This document shows, piece by piece, positions 9,501 through 17,612 of a DNA stretch of 59,472 nt. The position numbers and the translations under genes were made by a program. A model generated the notes under the pieces. That model had not been told where the DNA came from. It searched no databases and was given only the letters and a program-made list of their open reading frames with translations. The first letter of the stretch is position 1, and every line of letters begins with the position of its first letter. Source of the stretch: a virus; the IMG/VR virus record IMGVR_UViG_3300034072_001798, positions 1 to 59,472 of that record; one strand, written 5' to 3'.

Positions 9501-9584
9501 TCCTAAATAGTTTTGTCTATATATTATTTGATCAGTAACGCCTTTATCAAAAACCTCACCTGTAATGTTTCCATTTTTTGGCAT
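6507..9584 (-). CDS. Large baseplate/tail structural protein
   Basis: A 1025-residue protein. The N-terminal 300 residues contain a conserved-looking block (GWGGISSKGFVPMPMIES, then LLEWGHNIWLDN). The middle holds a charged coiled-coil insertion rich in Glu, Lys and Ala, near residues 475-515. A Pro/Thr/Ser linker follows (TPTGSQTPPPSSNP), and then a C-terminal domain with QVQLPPNMAAMATISAQASGN. It lies between the LysM-like wedge protein and the last tail gene, so it is most likely a baseplate hub or wedge component. It could be analogous to the large hub or wedge subunits of other contractile tails, but no specific T4 counterpart can be assigned by eye. Confidence 0.7.
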   Translation of the reverse strand: MPKNGNITGEVFDKGVTDQIIYRQNYLGARYKNDSHIVYGNNVNAFLRLASSINVGTSSSPIDVQVSGSTVNDTAAQERATSDLLSQGKNQLKERGINENLTGMELAKACVLFGGTVGVDDKLNPKFKFGIVDNGGSGAYDYVSTIAAYGWGGISSKGFVPMPMIESADVSFYNRGALAKASVKIKVFSVEQLQIFDALYFRIGYTMLLEWGHNIWLDNKLAANTNNNNPLKTRNEFVTKPFELFFKEGSTQQNIIEAIHKQREEDSYNYDAMLGKVTNFTWKFNDDGSYDIDLNLVGLGDIIESLKINKAGIVTNKTELTPSQLAAKKQANIDSQYKAIDAADQEIDGTAQAVGATTQEKVKNANDKIAGYIRNIKNRANLFPRQRDIGLNDAEAIEASRNIKRTTKTLNIQVSADKNSNTSAKDTITQFKSDVYSWKSTWIREEPEVRWDEIYEADKKYLIKQANEIISIINSIDKQNLGKAEEDAQKEAEKKKKENEAKRKGLDAASQKLKRDEEIRSLSPITSVETKNKTILNLQLYNWRQEAIAGGNKGNLYKLTFTADSSNPSSTGTSKLSLNFYYVRLGYLLEWIQNNLLVYDSTKKYDPNAITFKTNDQPQSDTTVIQTPTGSQTPPPSSNPIFEIDTEVENNFCLRFPAQFSADPKICVIPSKYNNTFSVVDKDGKSTPTEIKWDVLSDLQAVSPYFVNDPNNQYAAKLMNLYVNLDHAAGCVDKNTDANGKTSLLNFLTSLFNDINDALGNVNKLEPVFDAEANKLKIIEGSSIERVEELINAAEQKRNEMAVFQVYGIGTENTPYGSFIKNVDFQVQLPPNMAAMATISAQASGNIVGENATGLSKLNKGLTDRLITLKLDKDSIEGAQTGKADPKIIFQQNLQAVQKVINSLYKDKFYSKDTIDSIRSANRDIALYLTGNDALEGNMPSPFFIPFNLSLSMDGLSGMRNYERFSITEQILPYSYRPNTASNKTGVIDFLIKGISHSIKDNKWETKIESLTVSSNRKYSIQNQQ

Positions 9585-9585
9585 A

Positions 9586-9906
9586 TTATATTCTATTTAA
9601 TGTATTAAAAAGAGTTTTAGCAAGTGATACATTATACGGAATTCTTATTTCAAGTCCAACAGGAATAAAAAGAGAATTTTGAGGAATTATATCTGGGTTA
9701 CCTGAAGCTATAATCCACCATAAATTTACATCGCCATAAAATTGTTGGGCTAATAAATCTAATCTATCTCCTAAAGTTGTATAAGCATAAGTATCATTAA
9801 TGTCATTAGGTAATTCTGGGTATCTTATACTTTTTTGAATTGGAATAGTTTTATTTCCACCTAATTCTATAAAGGGAACTAATAAATTATTATCATATCT
9901 ACTCAT
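9586..9906 (-). CDS. gp53: LysM-domain baseplate wedge protein, T4 gp53-like
   Basis: A 106-residue protein. Residues about 40-90 form a LysM-like unit: TTLGDRLDLLAQQFYGD, then LWWIIASGNPD, then IPVGLEIRIP. This is the pattern of gpX/gp53 tail proteins that clamp the baseplate around the tube end. T4 gp53 is longer (196 residues) but carries the same kind of domain. It is one base from the 1025-residue baseplate gene and five bases after the 430-residue tail protein. The LysM-type assignment is strong; identity with gp53 rather than gpX is inferred. Confidence 0.75.
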   Translation of the reverse strand: MSRYDNNLLVPFIELGGNKTIPIQKSIRYPELPNDINDTYAYTTLGDRLDLLAQQFYGDVNLWWIIASGNPDIIPQNSLFIPVGLEIRIPYNVSLAKTLFNTLNRI

Positions 9907-9911
9907 TACTA

Positions 9912-11204
9912 TTAAATATTAGTTGATGAAGGAGATGTAGTATTTTTATATCCTCCAGAATTATTATTTGGATCTCCTGTTTTACCAAATGATATAAACG
10001 GAGCATTTACTTGAGTACCATCTATTTCTATAGGTGCATCTGAGGATGGTAAAATAAATTTATCACTAACAGTTTGAGGAATAAAATTATGAATTGGTGT
10101 AAATTTAATACTTTTAATTTCAATTAATTTAGGCATAATATAACCATTTGGTTCTGGGGTACCAAATTCAGTTCTAGCTATATCCCAACCTGCTTCATCG
10201 GGAAAATCAAAATTAATACCTCTAATTATGCCTGGAAGATCTGTAATATAATCCCCAATAGTAATTTTAACTAAATTACCACGCATAAAACCACCTTGTG
10301 TATAATCAGGTGCCATCAATGATGCTAGATAATTTAATTTACTATATACGGCAGATTGTTCATCTTTTGACATTACAGGAACTTGTAAACTAAATCCTAA
10401 ATCTCTACTAAAACCTCCATATGAATAAAATTTTTCTCCTCTACCCATATATTTTATTTCATTCCAATCAGCTCCATAATTATCTGAAAGTCCAGTTAAA
10501 TAGGCTCTAAAATGAATATAAGTATTATTTCCTGAACCATCATTATTGATCTTTTGAATATAAAAAGGGACAGTATCAGTTAAATAAGCATCCTCAGGAC
10601 CTGTTGAACTTTGATATAAAGGACTTACAGTAATTGAATCTGTACGTTTAGCACTTCGTGCGGCTGCCCCCGCTGCTCTGCGTTCTGCGTTATTTTTAAA
10701 AGTTGCAGGTTCACCATAAGTACTTTCACGAGTAAAAGTTGGATTTAATCCAAAACTAAAAGTATTTCTAACATTTACACCTGTAGGTGCTAATGCAGTA
10801 TTAGCAACATATGATCCTGGGTTGATAAATTGGTAACGTCTTACATCACTTCCATATTGTCGAATATTTTGTGTAAGAAGTAAAGCTTGTTGTTTAGCAA
10901 GAAATTGTAAACCTTGTTCAGTAATTAAAAATTTACTAATTCGTTCAGTATCCTGAAAGGTAGATCTAGATAATACACCTTGTCCTCTATAAAGACCATC
11001 AATAAGTGTTTGAGGTGTTTGTTGACTATCTAAAGAAGGTAATGGTGTTGTAATTAATGGCTTAGATTTTGATCCATTACCTGCAACTCCTGCATCTCCC
11101 GGGGTTCCTGCTTCCCAGGAAACTTCCCTAGGGTTATAGGTATAACCTTTGCCTCTGTAAAATTTAAAGGATCCTGGTTCTGTAAGGAGTGTTACTAAGC
11201 CCAT
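9912..11204 (-). CDS. Putative baseplate/tube-initiator-like tail protein
   Basis: A 430-residue protein. The C-terminal half has the pattern MGRGEKFYSYGGFSRDLGF, then KLNYLASLMAPDY, then GNLVKITIGDYITDLPGII. I associate this with phage proteins of the tail-tube-like fold that cap or initiate the tube at the baseplate (functional analogues of T4 gp48/gp54). The N-terminal 100 residues are low in complexity and include GTPGDAGVAGNGSKS. It sits between a 54-residue gene and the LysM protein, as expected for a protein joining tube and baseplate. The family assignment is from memory and moderate. Confidence 0.6.
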   Translation of the reverse strand: MGLVTLLTEPGSFKFYRGKGYTYNPREVSWEAGTPGDAGVAGNGSKSKPLITTPLPSLDSQQTPQTLIDGLYRGQGVLSRSTFQDTERISKFLITEQGLQFLAKQQALLLTQNIRQYGSDVRRYQFINPGSYVANTALAPTGVNVRNTFSFGLNPTFTRESTYGEPATFKNNAERRAAGAAARSAKRTDSITVSPLYQSSTGPEDAYLTDTVPFYIQKINNDGSGNNTYIHFRAYLTGLSDNYGADWNEIKYMGRGEKFYSYGGFSRDLGFSLQVPVMSKDEQSAVYSKLNYLASLMAPDYTQGGFMRGNLVKITIGDYITDLPGIIRGINFDFPDEAGWDIARTEFGTPEPNGYIMPKLIEIKSIKFTPIHNFIPQTVSDKFILPSSDAPIEIDGTQVNAPFISFGKTGDPNNNSGGYKNTTSPSSTNI

Positions 11205-11210
11205 TAACTA

Positions 11211-11375
11211 TTATCTCGGTTGATTTGCAGTGTATTTTGTTGGTTCTGATGCTAGATCTAATTGGGATGCTGCTTTATATTGTTTTTCCAATTTTGATTT
11301 TTGTTGGTCTTCGATTTTTGGAGTTTGTCCAAATAAACTCAACGTGCTTTTTTTTAATAAGTCTAAGATTGCCAT
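11211..11375 (-). CDS. Small hypothetical protein between tape measure and baseplate genes
   Basis: A 54-residue ORF with an ATG at 11373-11375 and a TAA at 11211-11213. It begins MAILDLLKKSTLSLFGQ, then becomes hydrophilic with many Lys and Gln, and ends TANQPR. A late-motif copy (11386-11397) lies 10 bases upstream, and the gene fills the gap between tape measure and the 430-residue tail protein exactly. That supports it as real despite its size. Function is unknown; an adaptor role in the tail tip is possible. Confidence 0.65.
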   Translation of the reverse strand: MAILDLLKKSTLSLFGQTPKIEDQQKSKLEKQYKAASQLDLASEPTKYTANQPR

Positions 11376-11385
11376 AGTTTTTTTG

Positions 11386-11397
11386 TTTATAAATATT
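11386..11397 (-). promoter_or_regulatory. Late-motif copy (AATATTTATAAA)
   Basis: On the coding strand this matches the consensus NATATTTATAAY seen before many late genes. The gap to the ATG of the 54-residue gene is 10 bases. See the finding on the late motif. Confidence 0.5.
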
Positions 11398-11409
11398 AAA
11401 AATTAAAAA

Positions 11410-14199
11410 TTATTGTTGTTTATAGTTAGATAAAGCTAATGTAGTTCCTACTTTATTTCCGTCAATCATTACTACACCTTCTTTTCCTAAAATTTGTTGT
11501 AATAAAGATGATACTCTTTGGAGTTCTGCTACTACAGCATTATTATCTCCACCACCACCACCTTTTTTATTTTTATTAAATAAATCAGTTCCAGCAATTA
11601 CGTCATCTCTATCATTTAATTGGATAGCACCTTCTGGACCTAGTAATGTTCTTTTTCCATATCCTCCTTCTGAATAAACGTCATTACCTTTAGCTTTTTG
11701 TTCTTGAGAATTAAAATATAGTGCAGCAGCAGCTCCAGCAGCTAAGGCTATACCAGCAGCAACACCTAAGGTGGCAGCAGACATACCTGTTACTTGAGCA
11801 ACTGCTTTTAAAGCTTGTGCTGCAGCTTCTCTAATTCCTAATAATATTCTTCTACCTAAAGATGCTTCTTCTTTTGAGTTTAATCCAGCAATAACTATTT
11901 TTACTGCTTGAATACCTTTTTGTATACCTTCATATATAGCTGTAGCTTTATTAATGGCTAACTGAGTGAATTGGATAGCTTTCATAGTTAAATAAAAACC
12001 TCCTACGGCAGTTGCTATTATTCCAATAGTTTTTTCCATTGTTGTAAATTCTTGATTACCTTCAAATAATTTACTTATTAAACTACCTATTGAACCTACT
12101 ATTTCTACTATTATATCTTTAACACTAACAATAACGGGGTAAATTTTATCCCATAATGAAGAAATTACAGGCATTAAATCCATTGCTAAGTTTTTTAACA
12201 TTTCAAATATTGGAGTAACAAATTCTTTAACACCTTCAAAAGCACTTTTAATACCTTCGGTCATTATTTTAACATTACCTGTATTTGTAAGCCATTCTTT
12301 TACTCCTTCAAAAATAGGCCAAACAATTTTCCATAATTCTGTAAATAAAGTATTAATTATAGGCATAAGGGCTATTGCTATTTCATTCATAGCAGATTCA
12401 AATTGTTGATACATTGCTCCTAAAGGACCCATTGATGCTTTTCTAGCATCTTCTTCGTTTTTTATAGCTTCAGCAAGTGATGCCATAGAAGTCATAGCAG
12501 CTACTCCTTGTTTTTGAAGATCTAAAGTATCTTGATTTGAAGCTTCATTTTTCTTTTGATTAGATAACATATCAGCTAAGGAATCACCATTCATACCTAA
12601 TGCTTTACCTAAAGCATCTTGTTGAAGACGATTCATTTTACTAAATTCAGCAGCTGTAACTCCTTGTTCAGCTAAAGCTGCCATTAAATCTTCATTTTTA
12701 CCATTTAAAGCTGCTTCTCTTGCTTTTTCAAGATTTAATTCTTTACCTGTTAATAATTCTGCTTCCATTTCAGCAGCAATTGAGTCTTCAATATTTAATA
12801 AAGCATTTGCTATACTTTCAACTTGTTCCATTTCAAGACCTAATTTTTTAGCTTGAACAACAGCTGATGTAATAGCTTTTCCGGATCCTTGGAAACTTAA
12901 AGCAACACGGCTAGAGACTTTAGATACACCTTCCATTACCGATTTCATACTTACATTTACTTTTAAACTTTTAAGAGATTCTTGAGCTTGTGTAGCAATT
13001 TCTTCAGCCACATGGCCTGCTTCTTCACCTGTAAGTTTTGAAATATTGTATATTTTGCCTAAAACATCTCCACTTACACCTCCATGAACATTTAGTTTCA
13101 TAAAGGTTTTCATTGTTTCGGCACCTAGCTTTTCAGTTCCTTGGATTTGACCATAAATAGCACCTGCAGCAGCGGTTGCTTGATCATGAGTCATACCCAT
13201 AGCACCACCTATTCCTCTTGCTTCTCCGGCTACTTTAGCACCCATTGATGCTGAAAGTCCTAATTCTCTAGTTAAATTAGCTGTTTCCTGGCTAATTTCT
13301 GCCATAAAATCACGGGCTTCTCTACCCATTTCCTTAAACTTACCGAATAAAGAAGTAGCCATTCCTATTAAAGCTAAAGGACCTAAAGCAGATTTTAAAG
13401 CTGTACCAAAGGCAGCAATACCTACTCTCATTTTACCAAAAACACCTAATGCTTTTTTACCACCATCCGTTAATTCATAAGTTAAATCTTTTGCTTTTTG
13501 GGCAGCAGCATCTAATCCTAATTTTTTACCTAAATCACCAAAACCTAATTTTTCTAAAAGTTTATTAGCTCCCATTAATGATGAAGTAAATAAACTTTGA
13601 GATTTAACTAAATTTTCTTGATAAGTTTGTTGAGTTTTTAAAAATTCGTTATTTCCTTCTAATGCTTTTGAAGTTTCTTGTAATAACATGTATTGTTTTT
13701 CTTCAGCTGAAAGATTTTCTAGTTGGGTAGATAGACCTTTTTGACGGGAATATAATTGTTTTGCTAAAGTATCTGCTTGTTCTTTAGCTCCTTTAACACC
13801 TAATTCTTCTTGTTTTCTTAAATCTTCTAAGATTTTTTTAGAATTAGCTAAACCTTTTTCTTGGTTTTTAATAAATTCTATTCTTTTTTTCCCAGTATTA
13901 CCTATTTCTTTTTCAAGATTAAGTTGAGTCCTTGCTACTTCATTTTGTAATTTTTTATTTTTGGCAATATCTTTTTCTACATCTTTAAGAGTATTATATT
14001 CGGATGATAAAGATTGGGTTAAATTAACTGCTTTTTTAGTTAAATCAGCTGATAATTTGTCTTGGGTAAATTTATCTTTTGCGTTTTTAACTAAAAAAGA
14101 CATCTTATCATTTAGAGTAGATACAAGATTTATTTGTTCCGATAATGCTTTATTAGCATCCTCTATATTTTGTCTTTGTATTTGATCTTTATTAGCCAT
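11410..14199 (-). CDS. Tail tape measure protein
   Basis: A 929-residue protein that sets tail length and lies inside the tube. The start is the ATG at 14199 (MANKDQIQRQN). A frame-compatible TTG three bases earlier is not preferred. The N-terminal 250 residues form a long coiled coil. The middle is rich in Ala, Gly and Met with repeated helices. Hydrophobic stretches follow near the C-terminal third (AATLGVAAGIALAAGAAAALYF is split by small residues), and the end is GGGGGDNNAVV plus a short tail. Position after sheath, tube and chaperone is diagnostic. At about 1.5 angstrom per residue the tail would be near 140 nm, longer than that of T4 (from general tape-measure scaling, not measured). 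Confidence 0.88.
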   Translation of the reverse strand: MANKDQIQRQNIEDANKALSEQINLVSTLNDKMSFLVKNAKDKFTQDKLSADLTKKAVNLTQSLSSEYNTLKDVEKDIAKNKKLQNEVARTQLNLEKEIGNTGKKRIEFIKNQEKGLANSKKILEDLRKQEELGVKGAKEQADTLAKQLYSRQKGLSTQLENLSAEEKQYMLLQETSKALEGNNEFLKTQQTYQENLVKSQSLFTSSLMGANKLLEKLGFGDLGKKLGLDAAAQKAKDLTYELTDGGKKALGVFGKMRVGIAAFGTALKSALGPLALIGMATSLFGKFKEMGREARDFMAEISQETANLTRELGLSASMGAKVAGEARGIGGAMGMTHDQATAAAGAIYGQIQGTEKLGAETMKTFMKLNVHGGVSGDVLGKIYNISKLTGEEAGHVAEEIATQAQESLKSLKVNVSMKSVMEGVSKVSSRVALSFQGSGKAITSAVVQAKKLGLEMEQVESIANALLNIEDSIAAEMEAELLTGKELNLEKAREAALNGKNEDLMAALAEQGVTAAEFSKMNRLQQDALGKALGMNGDSLADMLSNQKKNEASNQDTLDLQKQGVAAMTSMASLAEAIKNEEDARKASMGPLGAMYQQFESAMNEIAIALMPIINTLFTELWKIVWPIFEGVKEWLTNTGNVKIMTEGIKSAFEGVKEFVTPIFEMLKNLAMDLMPVISSLWDKIYPVIVSVKDIIVEIVGSIGSLISKLFEGNQEFTTMEKTIGIIATAVGGFYLTMKAIQFTQLAINKATAIYEGIQKGIQAVKIVIAGLNSKEEASLGRRILLGIREAAAQALKAVAQVTGMSAATLGVAAGIALAAGAAAALYFNSQEQKAKGNDVYSEGGYGKRTLLGPEGAIQLNDRDDVIAGTDLFNKNKKGGGGGDNNAVVAELQRVSSLLQQILGKEGVVMIDGNKVGTTLALSNYKQQ

Positions 14200-14229
14200 C
14201 AATATTTAATATATGTAATAAATATTAAA

Positions 14230-14251
14230 GGGTATCAAATTTTTGATACCC
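14230..14251 (-). terminator. Inverted repeat between chaperone and tape measure genes
   Basis: A perfect 10-bp inverted repeat (GGGTATCAAA, 2-base spacer, TTTGATACCC). On the coding strand it is followed by CTTTAATATTTATTA, which has a short T-run and a late-like motif. It could be a weak terminator or attenuator that lowers tape measure expression relative to the tail tube. The T-tract is shorter than in the other terminators here. Confidence 0.5.
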
Positions 14252-14259
14252 CTTATATT

Positions 14260-14568
14260 TTATTTTAATTTACCTTTATCAGGATTAACCCAATCTAAAG
14301 TTGTTTTTCCATTTTTACCGGAAGCTTTATTGTAAGCTTCTTGTTGAGATTTATTTTCTTGATCTATTGAATCTTGAATAAATCTAAAAGTAATATTTCT
14401 TAACCAAATAGGCATGTTATATATAGTATTATAATCATAACCTCCACGACCATAAAATACTATTTCATGTATTTGTTTAAAAAGTCGATATCTATACTCT
14501 TGCGTCAGGCCAAAAAAACTGTACCTGTACAGGTACCGCGACCTCCTCTTCGCCATTCGGAGTTTCAT
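14260..14568 (-). CDS. Frameshift extension of the tail assembly chaperone (gpGT-type), or small overlapping gene
   Basis: An open frame overlapping the 3' end of the preceding gene by 77 bases, in a different frame. Read from its own ATG (14568, or 14556) it gives 102 or 98 residues, and the part after the overlap contains YRYRLFKQIHEIVFYGRGG and YNMPIWLRNITFRFIQD. The frames share the codons around a run of seven T at 14512-14518, six codons before the zero-frame stop. Position immediately before the tape measure gene, overlap with the upstream ORF and the slippery run together match tail chaperones that make a short form and an extended form by programmed frameshifting. Independent initiation at ATG 14568 cannot be excluded; AGGAGG lies downstream of that ATG, so it would not serve it. 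Confidence 0.7.
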   Translation of the reverse strand: MKLRMAKRRSRYLYRYSFFGLTQEYRYRLFKQIHEIVFYGRGGYDYNTIYNMPIWLRNITFRFIQDSIDQENKSQQEAYNKASGKNGKTTLDWVNPDKGKLK

Positions 14569-15238
14569 AAATAAAACTCATTTTAACATCTGGTTGGTAT
14601 GTTTTAATATGGGTTCTAAATGCCGATGAATCTTTAGCTAACATGTAATTATCTACAAATTCACGAATTACTTTTTTATCGGTTTCACCATCTACAGAAA
14701 GGATTTGGTGTTTTAAACGAGTTGAAATATCAGCAGATGAATTTTTATTAATACGTTTCATACCTTTAATATCAGCTTCAATTGCTTTTTCATCTCCAGC
14801 TGTAAGATATTTAAATGTAATTTTGTTTTTGGAAAAAGGTAATTCATATTCAAATTCATTTACTCCTTTTTCAACTTTTTCTTCATCTAATTCTATAGAA
14901 GGTAATTCTGAAAGATCTATTGTGATTTCTTCTCCATTATAATTAAAAGGATAATCTTTACCATAACCTAAAATACGAGCTGCTACCATGATTGCATTTT
15001 TATCACCAATTAAAAGATCATCCCAATTAAATTTAGTTATTACAAGAGATTGTAATAATTTATCAATTACTATGCCTTGTTTGATATAATTAAGATTAGT
15101 TAAGATATCTTCTTCTTTCGCGGTCATATATTTAATTTCAATAGTTCCGCTTGATAAGGGATGACCTTCAGGATACAATAAACCTTTTGAAGGTAATTCT
15201 ACAGTTTCTGTAGGGAATTTAAATTTTTGTTCTTGCAT
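14492..15238 (-). CDS. Tail/baseplate assembly chaperone, T4 gp26-like family
   Basis: A 248-residue protein. It has the conserved segment ETVELPSKGLLYPEGHPL, then IEIKYMTAKEEDILTN, which I associate with the T4 baseplate hub assembly family (gp26-like, Pfam T4_baseplate). The rest is an alpha/beta domain with charged helices. The C-terminus reads VPVQVQFFWPDARV and overlaps the next frame. It sits between tail tube and tape measure, where most tailed phages encode their tape measure chaperone (gpG). The assembly-chaperone role is inferred from family and position; a hub component is the alternative. Confidence 0.75.
   Translation of the reverse strand: MQEQKFKFPTETVELPSKGLLYPEGHPLSSGTIEIKYMTAKEEDILTNLNYIKQGIVIDKLLQSLVITKFNWDDLLIGDKNAIMVAARILGYGKDYPFNYNGEEITIDLSELPSIELDEEKVEKGVNEFEYELPFSKNKITFKYLTAGDEKAIEADIKGMKRINKNSSADISTRLKHQILSVDGETDKKVIREFVDNYMLAKDSSAFRTHIKTYQPDVKMSFIYETPNGEEEVAVPVQVQFFWPDARV
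14512..14518 (-). other. Probable programmed frameshift slip site (seven T)
   Basis: The coding strand reads CAG TTT TTT TGG in the zero frame. The overlapping frame reads AGT TTT TTT GGC, so the switch is +1 or equivalently -2. Phe-tRNA can re-pair fully with TTT after either shift. The zero-frame stop lies six codons further on. A 16-bp palindrome lies two bases upstream of the T-run. Confidence 0.6.
14521..14536. repeat. Perfect 16-bp palindrome upstream of the slip site
   Basis: GTACCTGTACAGGTAC reads the same on both strands. As RNA it can form a 5-bp stem with a 6-base loop ending two bases before the T-run. It lies inside the coding sequence (Val-Pro-Val-Gln-Val-Gln) and may help frameshifting or be coincidental. 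Confidence 0.6.
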
Positions 15239-15279
15239 AAATATTTTTTTATAACTTTGTTATCGTATATAAATATATG

Positions 15280-15312
15280 AAAAAAAAAGAAGCTCGCAAA
15301 AATTTGCGAGCT
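15280..15312 (-). terminator. Rho-independent terminator after tail tube gene
   Basis: An inverted repeat AGCTCGCAAA/TTTGCGAGCT at 15291-15312 is followed on the coding strand by TTC and a run of nine T. It lies 22 bases past the tail tube stop. The T-run runs directly into CATATATTTATATA, a late-motif variant 5' of the chaperone gene. Confidence 0.85.
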
Positions 15313-15334
15313 CTTTTAATTTTCTTTTTATCTA

Positions 15335-15823
15335 TTAGAAGTTCAATACACAATAATCAGGTTGAACTACCATTGTAAGGTTTACTGCAGTATCTGCTGT
15401 ATCCCAGTTGTATTCACCAAAGTTAGCACTTGTGATAAAACATCCTTTTAAAATCCATTCTGATACGATATCGCCTACAGGTCCTAATACGTTAAATGTT
15501 AAATCTTTTTTATACATATCTGAATATCCATCACGACCTGTTACGGATTCGTGATGTAAACGTACCCATTCCATTACTGCTTGTGCACCTGAAGGAGTGA
15601 TAGGATCAAATAGTGTAAATGTAATAGGATCCCATTTTGTTATACCTTTTACGTAACGTTGAACGTTAATGTGGTTTAATTGAACAGTACCTGAGTTGAG
15701 AGTAATTGCACTAACACCTTTGATTTCATATGATGGAATACCATCAATATACATGATAAATCTATTCGCCTGTTTTGGTTCAAACGCGGTGAAAAATATT
15801 TCGTTGGAATCTAATATTGCCAT
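15335..15823 (-). CDS. gp19: Tail tube protein, T4 gp19-like
   Basis: Major tail tube subunit, 162 residues, matching the length of T4 gp19 (163). It begins MAILDSNEIFFTAFEPKQ and continues RFIMYIDGIPSYEIKGV, the standard start of gp19-type tube proteins. The beta-strand segments HINVQRYVKGITKWDPITF and LKGCFITSANFGEYNWD follow. It lies directly downstream of the sheath and upstream of the chaperone pair, the canonical order. It has its own late-motif copy (15845-15855) upstream and a strong terminator downstream, which fits high separate expression. Confidence 0.93.
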   Translation of the reverse strand: MAILDSNEIFFTAFEPKQANRFIMYIDGIPSYEIKGVSAITLNSGTVQLNHINVQRYVKGITKWDPITFTLFDPITPSGAQAVMEWVRLHHESVTGRDGYSDMYKKDLTFNVLGPVGDIVSEWILKGCFITSANFGEYNWDTADTAVNLTMVVQPDYCVLNF

Positions 15824-15844
15824 TTGTTTATTTATTTAATTCTA

Positions 15845-15855
15845 TTATAAATATT
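15845..15855 (-). promoter_or_regulatory. Late-motif copy before tail tube gene
   Basis: Coding strand AATATTTATAA, then TAGAATTAAAT, with 21 bases to the ATG of the tail tube gene. It matches the late consensus. Confidence 0.55.
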
Positions 15856-15869
15856 CAATATTTAAAAAA

Positions 15870-17612
15870 TTACGCTGGGAAAGTAGCTCCTGTTGGTAAA
15901 ATGTTAAAATCTAAGTAAATGAATTCTGCAGTTTTAGTAGGTTGAAGATAAATTTGACCAACCATTTGGTTTCTATCAATTACATCTGCAGGATTATTTG
16001 AATCATCCATAATTACTTTAAAAGCAAACAAACCTTGACGTTGTTGTACTGTTTCTAAGTAAGGATTTACAGCTGCTAAAAATGCATTTCTAGTAGCAAT
16101 AGTATTTTGTTCGAATACTAAATTTTGAGCTACTTCTGAAATAAAATTCTTAAGAGCAATTAATAATCTACGAACATTTACACGATCAAGAGCTGATGCT
16201 TTTGTTTGTAATGTTTTCTGACCGTATACTACAACTCCGTTTGCTGGGAATGTTGCAATTGGATTAACTTTATTAGAATATAAAGTATCGCGTTGTGTTT
16301 GAGTTAATTTAAGTTCTGCTTTAACTACTTGAGATAATCCACCTCTGTTAATACCAGCAGGAGCAAACCAAGGTTCAGATACTGTATCATTAAAAGCATA
16401 AACACCTGGAATCATAGTTGATGCTGGAACCCATACTAATTGACCTAAATCTGGGTCAATTGTTTGAACCCATGGCCAATATGAGGCTGCATATGAAGTA
16501 TTTCTTTGATTTGCTTGAACAGATACTGTGTTTACACTTGAGCTATAAGGTACTAAATCCATTACAAAAATATTATCACCTCTGTTTTGAGTATTATTAA
16601 TAACATTGGTGATAACAGAATTATAATTAGCATCAGAATTATATAAACCAGGAATTGCTAATACATTAAATTGGTAAGCATCTTGGTTAGACATTAAAGC
16701 TACTGAGGATGTATAATTGTTTGCTACTAATCCTTGAGTATTTGTACCATTAATATTTTGATAAAAATTAGCACTTCCAGTAATAGTACCTACAGCAGAT
16801 CCAAATGATCCACTTGGGTTAGATGCAGGAATAAAAGGAGTATATGCTGCTTTTGGATTACCATTATTATCGAAATAATTAGGTGTTAAAAAGTAAGGAT
16901 TAATACTAGATACATAAACATATCGTGAATTATTTCTGTATGTACCATAAGAAACCATTTGATTGTTAGTAGTATCTAATTCTTCATAAGTATCACCAAT
17001 TACTCTAGAAAGGAAGTTTGGAGCTGTAGGGTCTAAAGATAAACCAGTCCAAGTTTCTAATACAATTGGATTAGCTGTATTATCATCTCCTCTTCTAATG
17101 TATAAATCAAACGTACCAGAAGATGTATTTGGATTTGCAATTTGGAATCTGATGTTATTTATTGAACCACTTGCTAAAGATCCACTAGCATCAAATGTAC
17201 TTGTACTATTCATTATAGTACCTTCAGAAAATGTGGTTAAAGTAAATGCACTACCACTAGCAACTGCACCGGCAGTACTACCTGAAATGAAAGATGAAGT
17301 TGCTGGGGAATATGATCCACTAGCAACTCTAGTTACAAGTAAAGTTTCGCCACCATTAACGAAGAAATTATATGCTGCAATAGAAGTAAAGAAACTATAT
17401 GTGTTTCCACTACCGGTTCCGTTAGAAACTATTAAAGTAGATCCAAATTTGTTTGTAAAATCACTATATGATGTAACAATTTGGGGCCATTCTACAGGAC
17501 CTAATACTGTAGGGCCTATAATTGCGGCGCTGTTTCTAATAGGTCCTTGTGAAACGAATGAGTTATCATTTTCTCTTGCAAGTACACCTGGTGATATTAA
17601 TGCTTCTGCCAT
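15870..17612 (-). CDS. gp18: Contractile tail sheath protein, T4 gp18-like
   Basis: A 580-residue sheath subunit that polymerises round the tube and contracts during injection. It begins MAEALISPGVLARENDNSF and continues with AAIIGPTVLGPVEWP, the typical sheath N-terminus (SPGV followed by a GP-rich hydrophobic strand). The C-terminal 150 residues carry the conserved sheath core: NGVVVYGQKTLQTKASALD, then RVNVRRLLIALKNFI, and AVNPYLETVQQRQGLFAF. Variable Ser/Thr-rich insertion domains lie between. Length is close to T4 gp18 (659). It is the first gene of the tail cluster after the glycosyltransferases. Confidence 0.95.
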   Translation of the reverse strand: MAEALISPGVLARENDNSFVSQGPIRNSAAIIGPTVLGPVEWPQIVTSYSDFTNKFGSTLIVSNGTGSGNTYSFFTSIAAYNFFVNGGETLLVTRVASGSYSPATSSFISGSTAGAVASGSAFTLTTFSEGTIMNSTSTFDASGSLASGSINNIRFQIANPNTSSGTFDLYIRRGDDNTANPIVLETWTGLSLDPTAPNFLSRVIGDTYEELDTTNNQMVSYGTYRNNSRYVYVSSINPYFLTPNYFDNNGNPKAAYTPFIPASNPSGSFGSAVGTITGSANFYQNINGTNTQGLVANNYTSSVALMSNQDAYQFNVLAIPGLYNSDANYNSVITNVINNTQNRGDNIFVMDLVPYSSSVNTVSVQANQRNTSYAASYWPWVQTIDPDLGQLVWVPASTMIPGVYAFNDTVSEPWFAPAGINRGGLSQVVKAELKLTQTQRDTLYSNKVNPIATFPANGVVVYGQKTLQTKASALDRVNVRRLLIALKNFISEVAQNLVFEQNTIATRNAFLAAVNPYLETVQQRQGLFAFKVIMDDSNNPADVIDRNQMVGQIYLQPTKTAEFIYLDFNILPTGATFPA

